This document shows, piece after piece, positions 6,175-10,083 of a stretch of DNA of 10,083 nt. Made by a program: the position numbers and the translations under genes. Positions within the stretch are counted from its first letter, which is position 1. Each line of letters opens with the position of its first letter. The stretch is from PVC group bacterium (lineage in GTDB: Bacteria > Verrucomicrobiota > Kiritimatiellia > SS1-B-03-39 > PXDE01). A model generated the notes under the pieces. The model was given only the letters and a program-made list of their open reading frames with translations, had not been told where the DNA came from and did no database searches. The DNA lies in contig PXDE01000028.1 in NCBI GenBank assembly GCA_003566475.1, positions 1-10,083 on the forward strand, written 5' to 3'.

Positions 6175-6557
6175 GGCGTCACCCAGACCTGACGCGTCCG
6201 CGGGCCGTCGAACTCGCACAGGAACACGCCCTGCCAGGTGCCCAGGCGCAGATCCCCGTCCTCCACCGGAACCCGCGCCGACGAGCCGACCAGGCTGGCC
6301 TTGGCGTGGGCGGCGGTGTTGCCCTCGGCATGACGATAGGGGCCCTCCCAGGGCACCAGCCGGTCGAACACCCCCTCGAGATCGGTGGCCACATCGGGGT
6401 CGGCGTGCTCGTTGATGGTGATCCCGGCCGTGGTGTGGGGCACGAACACGGTGACCGCCCCCGAGGCCACGCCCAGCTCCCGCACCGCCTTCCGCACCGG
6501 CGCCGTGATGTCCACCCAGTGGGTGCGGCGGCGGGTCGGAACGGAAAAGGATGTCAT
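6171..6557 (-). CDS. yjbQ: YjbQ / UPF0047 family protein
   Basis: Encodes 128 residues, close to the usual 130-140. Diagnostic UPF0047 motifs appear in order: VFVPHTTAGITINEHADPDV (37-56), YRHAEGNTAAHAKASLVGSS (74-93) and LGTWQGVFLCEFDG (105-118). His41, His77 and His84 sit at the conserved cleft positions of the family. Databases often name the family secondary thiamine-phosphate synthase because E. coli YjbQ can weakly substitute for ThiE; its real cellular role is unsettled. The protein is probably a soluble cytosolic homotrimer by family analogy. The Met start precedes SFSVPTRRRTHWVDIT, the expected first strand; no strong ribosome site is seen, so the start is slightly uncertain. It is first in a two-gene leftward operon with the TPR lipoprotein (ATGA overlap). 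Its 5' end faces the CNNM operon across a 175-bp spacer. Confidence 0.9.
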   Translation of the reverse strand: MTSFSVPTRRRTHWVDITAPVRKAVRELGVASGAVTVFVPHTTAGITINEHADPDVATDLEGVFDRLVPWEGPYRHAEGNTAAHAKASLVGSSARVPVEDGDLRLGTWQGVFLCEFDGPRTRQVWVTP

Positions 6558-6580
6558 GGCGGCGGGTTTCCGGTAGGCTG

Positions 6581-6610
6581 CGGACAAAACGTGATTGGGG
6601 CCAGTATAGG
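6581..6610 (+). promoter_or_regulatory. Candidate promoter for the CNNM operon, overlapping the leftward one
   Basis: CGGACA at 6581-6586 (four of six) and TATAGG at 6605-6610 (four of six) with an 18-bp spacer give a weak rightward promoter. Its -10 shares the TATA core of the leftward promoter. Initiation near 6617 would give a leader of about 115 nt to 6733. It is weaker than the leftward match. Confidence 0.3.
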
Positions 6611-6630
6611 CGAACCCGCCTCCGGCGCAA
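6603..6630 (-). promoter_or_regulatory. Candidate promoter for the yjbQ-TPR operon
   Basis: Reading leftward, TTGCGC (6630-6625) and TATACT (6608-6603) are separated by 16 bp. TATACT matches the -10 consensus at five of six bases. Initiation near 6596 would leave a leader of about 40 nt before the ATG at 6557. The position, in the middle of the spacer between divergent genes, supports the call. Confidence 0.45.
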
Positions 6631-6643
6631 GAATGACCCGACT

Positions 6644-6736
6644 GTGAACGACGACCCACCGCCCGACGAACCTCCCATCGCCACTGGCCCGTCCGAAGCG
6701 CCGGACGCCTGGGGACACTGCGTCCGCCGCGCATGA
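6644..6736 (+). CDS. Possible short leader ORF coupled to the CNNM gene
   Basis: A GTG-initiated frame encodes 30 residues (VNDDPPPDEPPIATGPSEAP then DAWGHCVRRA). It ends in TGA overlapping the CNNM start as ATGA, the same coupling seen at the other two gene junctions here. The peptide is acidic and proline-rich with no recognisable domain, and no clear ribosome site precedes the GTG. It may be a translated leader, or the overlap may be chance. The alternative is that the CNNM gene simply has a leader without a coding role. Confidence 0.25.
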   Translation: MNDDPPPDEPPIATGPSEAPDAWGHCVRRA

Positions 6737-7986
6737 GCCCCCTTCTGCCCGCCCAGCTCGTCGCCCTGGCTCTGCTCCTGACCGCCAGCGCCCTCTGCTC
6801 CGGCTCCGAGTCCGCGTTCTTCGCCCTCGACACCCTGCGCCTCCGGGATCTGGACCAGCGCTACCCCCGCCGCGCCGCCCGGGTGCGAAAGATCCTGGAC
6901 GCGCCGACCCGCCTGCTCTCCGCCTTGCTGGTCACCAACATCGCCATCAATATGGCCATCTCCACCCTGGCCTTCGCGGTGGCCGTCCAGGTGGCCCCAC
7001 CCCGCTACCAGGAGGCGGCGGCCGGAGCGGGGGCCCTGCTCTTCCTGCTCGTCTTCGGCGAGATCGGGCCCAAGCGTATCGCCCTGGGGCGGCCCGTGCC
7101 CTTCGCGGCCTGGATGGCCCGCCCCCTCCGGATCCTCATCGCCGCCAACACCCCGGCCCGGTACCTCCTGGAGCTGCTGACCCGCGCCTTCGCCTCCGCC
7201 TTCCACCCCCGCGGCCGGATCCTCAATGAGGACGAGATGGAGACCGCGTGGGACGTCAGCGCCGAGGCCGGCGTCCTCGACCCGGACGAGCGGGCCATGC
7301 TGGGGGCCATCCTCGCCCTCGAGGAGAAACAGGCCAGCGATGTCATGACCCCCCGGGTCGATGTCCGGGGCATCGACCTGGAGGATCCCCCCGAGGACAT
7401 CGAGGCCTTCGTGCGGGACAGCCGGGTCAGCCACCTCGTGCTCTACCGCCATCAGCTCGACCGGGTCGAGGGGCTCCTGCCCGTGCGCCGGTTCCTCCTG
7501 GATCCGGGGAAGAGCCTCGCCGAGGCCGCCATGCCTCCGGTCTACGTGCCGGAGACCAGCGCCCTCGACAACCTGCTCGACCGCTTCCTCCGCGAAGGCA
7601 TCCGGATCGCGGTGGTGGTGGACGAGTTCGGCGGCATGGCCGGAATCATCACCCGCGGCGACCTCGCCGAGGAGATCGTCGGCGAGGTCGAGGACGAGCT
7701 GGGGCCCCGCATCCTGTTCGAACCCGCCGGCGAACGGCGCTGGCTGGTGGACGGACAGGTCAGCCTCGATGATCTGAACCGCGGGCTGGACCTCGACCTC
7801 TCCGCCGCCGGGGCGGACCGCGTGGCCGGCTGGATCCACGAGCGGCTCAAGCGGCTGCCCCGGCCTGGAGAGTCGGTGGAGGGGTCGGGCTGCCGCATGA
7901 CCGTGCGCCAGATGCGGCGGCAGAGGATCACCATGGTCGAGGTGGAAGTGCTGCCCCCGGACGCCGGGGACGGGGAGACGCCATGA
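6733..7986 (+). CDS. CNNM-CBS-CorC family magnesium/cation transporter
   Basis: Encodes 417 residues with the complete hemolysin-C/CorC architecture. The CNNM (DUF21) membrane domain spans about 1-160, with helices near 5-25, 58-86, 94-116 and 125-150 and the signatures CSGSESAFFAL (22-32) and GEIGPKRIA (109-117). A CBS pair follows, opened by DVMTPR (203-208) and closed by VVVDEFGGMAGIITRGDLAEEI (two conserved blocks within 295-315), then EIVGEVEDE (314-322). A CorC_HlyC domain closes the protein (about 333-410). Characterised members (bacterial CorC, MpfA, animal CNNMs) export Mg2+, usually against Na+, with ATP binding to the CBS pair regulating transport. It is an integral inner-membrane protein. 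The first residue is set by the MSPLL hydrophobic start, which the next gene repeats. It overlaps the following paralogue by ATGA, so the two are very likely co-translated. Confidence 0.93.
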   Translation: MSPLLPAQLVALALLLTASALCSGSESAFFALDTLRLRDLDQRYPRRAARVRKILDAPTRLLSALLVTNIAINMAISTLAFAVAVQVAPPRYQEAAAGAGALLFLLVFGEIGPKRIALGRPVPFAAWMARPLRILIAANTPARYLLELLTRAFASAFHPRGRILNEDEMETAWDVSAEAGVLDPDERAMLGAILALEEKQASDVMTPRVDVRGIDLEDPPEDIEAFVRDSRVSHLVLYRHQLDRVEGLLPVRRFLLDPGKSLAEAAMPPVYVPETSALDNLLDRFLREGIRIAVVVDEFGGMAGIITRGDLAEEIVGEVEDELGPRILFEPAGERRWLVDGQVSLDDLNRGLDLDLSAAGADRVAGWIHERLKRLPRPGESVEGSGCRMTVRQMRRQRITMVEVEVLPPDAGDGETP

Positions 7987-9032
7987 GCCCCCTGCTGATT
8001 CTGGGCATCCTTCTGGTCGGGATCGCGGGCGCGGCCTTCTTCGCGGGCATGGAGACCGCCGTGGTCTCGGTCAACCGCCTGCGGGTCGAGCACATGGTCC
8101 GCGAAGGCCGGCGCAACGCCCGCATCCTCCAGTACTTCGTGCTGCATCCCGACGTCACCCTGGGGACGTCGCTGGTCGGAACGAACCTGTGCCACGTGGT
8201 GACGGCGGTCACCGCGACCAGCCTGGGCACGGCGTGGGCGGGCGCCCGAGGAGGGGCGGTCGCCTACATGGTGCTGACCGTCGTCGTCCTGGTCTTCGGC
8301 GAGTACCTCCCCAAATCCTTCTTTCAGGCCCGCCCGGTGCTGCGGAGCCTTCCCCTCATCGGGATCTTCCGCTTTTTCAGCTTCGCCTTCTATCCGGTCA
8401 GCCGGGTGGCCACCCTGGTGGCCCGGATCGCCATCCCCATCAAGGTGCCCCGCCACCAGGAGCTCACGCCCCCGGTCACCCGCGACGCCCTCAAGCACCT
8501 GGCCGAGGAGAGCACCGGGGTGGGCGAGCTGACCCCCCGCGAGCGGGACATGATCGGGCGGGTGGTCGACATGCACCTGGTCCGCTGCCGCGACGTGATG
8601 GTCCCGGCCGCCGACATCGTCGCCGTGACCGAGGCCTGCCCCCGCGAGGAGATTCTGCGGAAGGTCCGGGAGACCCGGCTCACCCGCCTGGCCGTGCGAC
8701 GCACGGACGACGGGGCCATCCTCGGCAACATCCATGTCATGGACGTCCTCCGCCATCCCGACCCCGGCCTCGCCGCCCGCGACGTGATGCGCCCGGCGCT
8801 CCGGATCCCGGGCGAGAAGCCCGTGCACACCGCCCTGCCCCTCATGCGGGCCCAGCGCCAGGCCCAGGCCATGGTCACCGACCGCGAGGGCCGGGTGGTC
8901 GGCCTCATCACCACCGAAGACATTCTGGCCCAGATCGTCGGCTTTGCCGGCGAACTCCGCCAGCGGGGCCGCAGCGCCGTGAAGAAGTCCCCGCCCAAAT
9001 CCGGCGCCACGCCCGGCGGAGGCCGAGCGTAG
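7983..9032 (+). CDS. CNNM-CBS protein lacking the CorC domain
   Basis: Encodes 349 residues. The CNNM membrane domain carries FAGMETAVVSVNRLR (20-34) and VFGEYLPKSFF (104-114), with helices at about 3-28, 60-85, 93-117 and 125-150. The CBS pair runs from RDVMVPAADIVAV (203-215) to MVTDREGRVVGLITTEDILA (297-316). After EDILAQIVG the protein ends in a basic, Gly/Pro-rich tail (RSAVKKSPPKSGATPGGG). The C-terminal CorC_HlyC domain of the neighbour is absent. This shorter form is common as the second member of tandem CNNM pairs. It is probably an inner-membrane cation transporter subunit acting with the preceding protein; whether the two form a heterodimer is inference. Its first residues (MSPLL) match its neighbour's, but overall identity is low, so the duplication is old or the pair was assembled. 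It is the last gene of the operon; degenerate repeats start right after the stop. Confidence 0.9.
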   Translation: MSPLLILGILLVGIAGAAFFAGMETAVVSVNRLRVEHMVREGRRNARILQYFVLHPDVTLGTSLVGTNLCHVVTAVTATSLGTAWAGARGGAVAYMVLTVVVLVFGEYLPKSFFQARPVLRSLPLIGIFRFFSFAFYPVSRVATLVARIAIPIKVPRHQELTPPVTRDALKHLAEESTGVGELTPRERDMIGRVVDMHLVRCRDVMVPAADIVAVTEACPREEILRKVRETRLTRLAVRRTDDGAILGNIHVMDVLRHPDPGLAARDVMRPALRIPGEKPVHTALPLMRAQRQAQAMVTDREGRVVGLITTEDILAQIVGFAGELRQRGRSAVKKSPPKSGATPGGGRA

Positions 9033-9111
9033 ATGGCGTTCGCAGCGGGTTTCGGGACCGGAGGGAACCACGGATGGACCCCGCGCGGCCACGGGCCGCA
9101 ACCAAACGAAC

Positions 9112-9147
9112 CACAGAGGTCGCAGAGGTTACGGAGGTTCGCGGAGG
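9112..9147. repeat. Degenerate 9-bp tandem repeat
   Basis: Four units in phase: CACAGAGGT (9112-9120), CGCAGAGGT (9121-9129), TACGGAGGT (9130-9138) and TCGCGGAGG (9139-9147). An earlier relative, ACCACGGATGGACC (9067-9080), also begins with ACCAC. CACAGAGG-type strings recur in intergenic DNA of many environmental bacteria. The open frame across this stretch (9033-9275) has no protein-like character and is not called. Confidence 0.6.
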
Positions 9148-9255
9148 AGGGAGTCATCGAGGTACGTGCCGCCCGACTGGGAGGGCGAATCCCGCCGCCC
9201 TGCGTATTCGTGTCATTCAAAGCCGATCCGGAAAAAGACGAGTTGGAACTCGGAT

Positions 9256-9290
9256 GCCCCAACGGGGCTACGTAGCCCCAGCCCAGGGTT
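9256..9290. repeat. Palindrome related to the 711-880 cluster
   Basis: GGGGCTACGTAGCCCC (9264-9279) is a perfect 16-bp palindrome. GCCCC at 9256-9260 can alternatively pair with GGGGC at 9264-9268. AGCCCAGGGTT follows at 9280-9290. In reverse complement this reads CCCTGGGCT then GGGGC, resembling the CCCTGGGCT and CGCCCC order at 725-748. It is probably a diverged, inverted member of the same repeat family. Confidence 0.5.
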
Positions 9291-9322
9291 GCGAGGAACT
9301 TTGTTGCTGCGCGAACCGGCTC

Positions 9323-9679
9323 TCATGGCTCCCTCTCCATTGCCGCGACATAAGGCGAAAGCACGGACCAGAATGCTTCCTCCTCCTCGATGGAGTTCAG
9401 CACATACACGCGACCTGACCCGAAGGCGAACCGGATGAAGTATGGACGAAGGCAGGTTGGCCGTACGCAGTCAAGATCCGCCAGATCGAACCTCCTGATG
9501 CCGATCAGGGATCTGAAGAGAATATGGCCCGTGCTGTCGATCTCAATGGTGAGCGGAGAACGGAGCACCGATGGAAGGATCACCAGGAGCACCATCCCAG
9601 CCCAGATGGCAAGAAAAAGGCCCAGCGCGAACGATTCAATGCCGGCAACGACGGCCACAGCCATCGCGCCCAACGCCAC
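9323..9679 (-). pseudogene. Small membrane protein with PH-like domain, 5' end possibly frameshifted
   Basis: From a GTG at 9679 the frame encodes 118 residues. These are a truncated helix (1-13), a full helix (about 18-39), and a compact beta-rich domain (TIEIDSTGHILFRSLIG, 44-60; FIRFAFGSGRVYVL, 81-94) ending in an amphipathic helix. The pattern resembles bacterial PH-like (bPH/YdbT-type) membrane proteins of unknown function. The GTG falls inside the first hydrophobic helix. The same frame continues upstream without a stop as VFRVSRSAWLTDLAAGSFFA, which completes a normal helix and basic N-terminus, but no start codon exists in that frame before the stop at 9848-9850. An ATG at 9749-9747 in the next frame (MSR) would join if one base were removed near 9740-9746. 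So the gene is either frameshifted, misread by one base, or truly starts at GTG. Its G+C is lower than that of the main genes. Confidence 0.55.
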
Positions 9680-9817
9680 GACCGCGAAGAATGATCCCGC
9701 AGCAAGATCCGTCAGCCATGCCGATCGGCTTACGCGGAATACGGGACATGCGGGGCCTGCCGTTGGCCCGCGAAGGATTCCTCGCCACCTGGAGGATTTC
9801 AGAGGCCCGGGCGGAGT

Positions 9818-9870
9818 GACGAAGGTGGGGAGGACTAAGGTGGGGGACTAAGGTCGGTGGACGAAGGACA
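9818..9870. repeat. Degenerate 13-14-bp tandem repeat (GGACTAAGG)
   Basis: Four units are visible: GACGAAGGTGGGGA (from 9818), GGACTAAGGTGGG (9832-9844), GGACTAAGGTCGG (9845-9857) and GGACGAAGGACAC (9859-9871, last base shared with the next block). The middle two differ by one base. The array directly precedes the larger dispersed repeat and may be part of it. Confidence 0.65.
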
Positions 9871-9918
9871 CTACTTCGCGCAGACGCTTCGTAGGGCAAG
9901 CCAGGGACCAAGGACAGA

Positions 9919-10083
9919 CATCCCGCATCGCGCTTGCCGTCTCATCCCTTATCCGGCTGAGCCCAACGGCTGCGCGGCGGGGACTGCTCTGAGACACACT
10001 CACCCGATTTCGCGGATAAGCCGTTGGTCCGCACAAGTATATGATCGAACGGGCGAGGCCCCAGTAGTCCGCTGTTCCCGCCC
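9919..10083. repeat. Dispersed intergenic repeat, copy B (longest)
   Basis: The most complete copy. Its left half (9919-9986) matches 4163-4229 and its right half (9940-10079) matches 3890-4030, including the identical 19-bp core at 9983-10001. It runs to the window edge, so its right end is unknown. All copies lie between genes and share the plus-strand orientation. Short frames across it, such as the minus-strand one at 9848-10036, translate the repeat and are not genes. Confidence 0.75.

Larger units (their letters stand above)
9033..9322. other. Intergenic region with degenerate repeats
   Basis: This stretch between the converging CNNM operon and the small membrane-protein gene holds only the 9-bp tandem repeat and the palindrome at 9256-9279. 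The frame starting with ATG at 9033 immediately after the CNNM stop is open to 9275 but reads through both repeats, so it is judged non-coding. No terminator with a T-run was seen for either converging operon. Confidence 0.5.

Noticed and set aside
4255..7839. Very long minus-strand open frame extending beyond the TPR gene
   Set aside because: Only the part from 6174 down is coding; the upstream part lies antisense to the CNNM gene and across yjbQ in another frame, and the lipoprotein signal marks the start.
7542..9101. 519-codon minus-strand frame over the CNNM genes
   Set aside because: Antisense to two well-supported genes, His/Asp/Gly-rich composition typical of complementing GC-rich coding sequence.
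9033..9275. 80-codon ORF directly after the second CNNM gene
   Set aside because: It translates a 9-bp tandem repeat and a palindrome; no ribosome site or domain.
9848..10036. 62-codon minus-strand ORF at the right edge
   Set aside because: It lies inside the dispersed repeat; related translations appear at the other copies, which reflects the repeat rather than a protein family.
1..10083. tRNA, rRNA or riboswitch (including an Mg2+ sensor ahead of the CNNM genes)
   Set aside because: No cloverleaf, rRNA-like or known riboswitch core sequence was recognised by eye; the leader before the CNNM gene is short and shows no conserved fold I know.

Overview
The window is GC-rich (by eye about two thirds G+C) with tightly packed genes showing strong G/C third positions, separated by repeat-filled intergenic stretches. 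Together, the lipoprotein with tetratricopeptide repeats, the HddA-like sugar kinase, the tandem CNNM/CBS transporters and the many short palindromic and dispersed repeats suggest a free-living Gram-negative-type bacterium. The repeat style resembles what I associate with PVC-superphylum (Verrucomicrobia/Kiritimatiellota-like) or similar environmental genomes. No marker gene fixes the taxonomy, so this is a weak inference.

Layout, left to right. A small zinc-ribbon protein (12-410, +) is followed by about 650 bp without a gene, holding a tandem repeat array and a cluster of hairpins. Next come a four-helix membrane protein of unknown function (1062-1649, +) and a small TerB-like protein (1710-2132, +). 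A second 650-bp gap carries two near-identical 32-bp palindromes. A GHMP sugar kinase of the HddA/fucokinase type follows (2780-3787, +). The next gap, 3788-4251, holds partial copies of a dispersed repeat that recurs at the right edge of the window.

The central block is a divergent pair of operons around a 175-bp spacer (6558-6732). Leftward, a YjbQ-family protein (6557-6171) overlaps a 640-residue TPR lipoprotein (6174-4252) by ATGA. Rightward, two CNNM-domain proteins (6733-7986 and 7983-9032) also overlap by ATGA. The first has the full CNNM-CBS-CorC architecture and the second lacks the CorC domain. The spacer contains plausible promoters for both directions that share one TATA core. The right end (9033-10083) is mostly degenerate repeats around one small membrane protein with a PH-like domain (9679-9323, -), whose 5' end looks frameshifted.

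Functionally, the window suggests divalent-cation homeostasis (CNNM pair), cell-envelope work (TPR lipoprotein, heptose/fucose-type kinase) and several small proteins of unknown role. I found no convincing undescribed multi-gene system. The most distinctive content is the intergenic repeat families and the possible bidirectional promoter.
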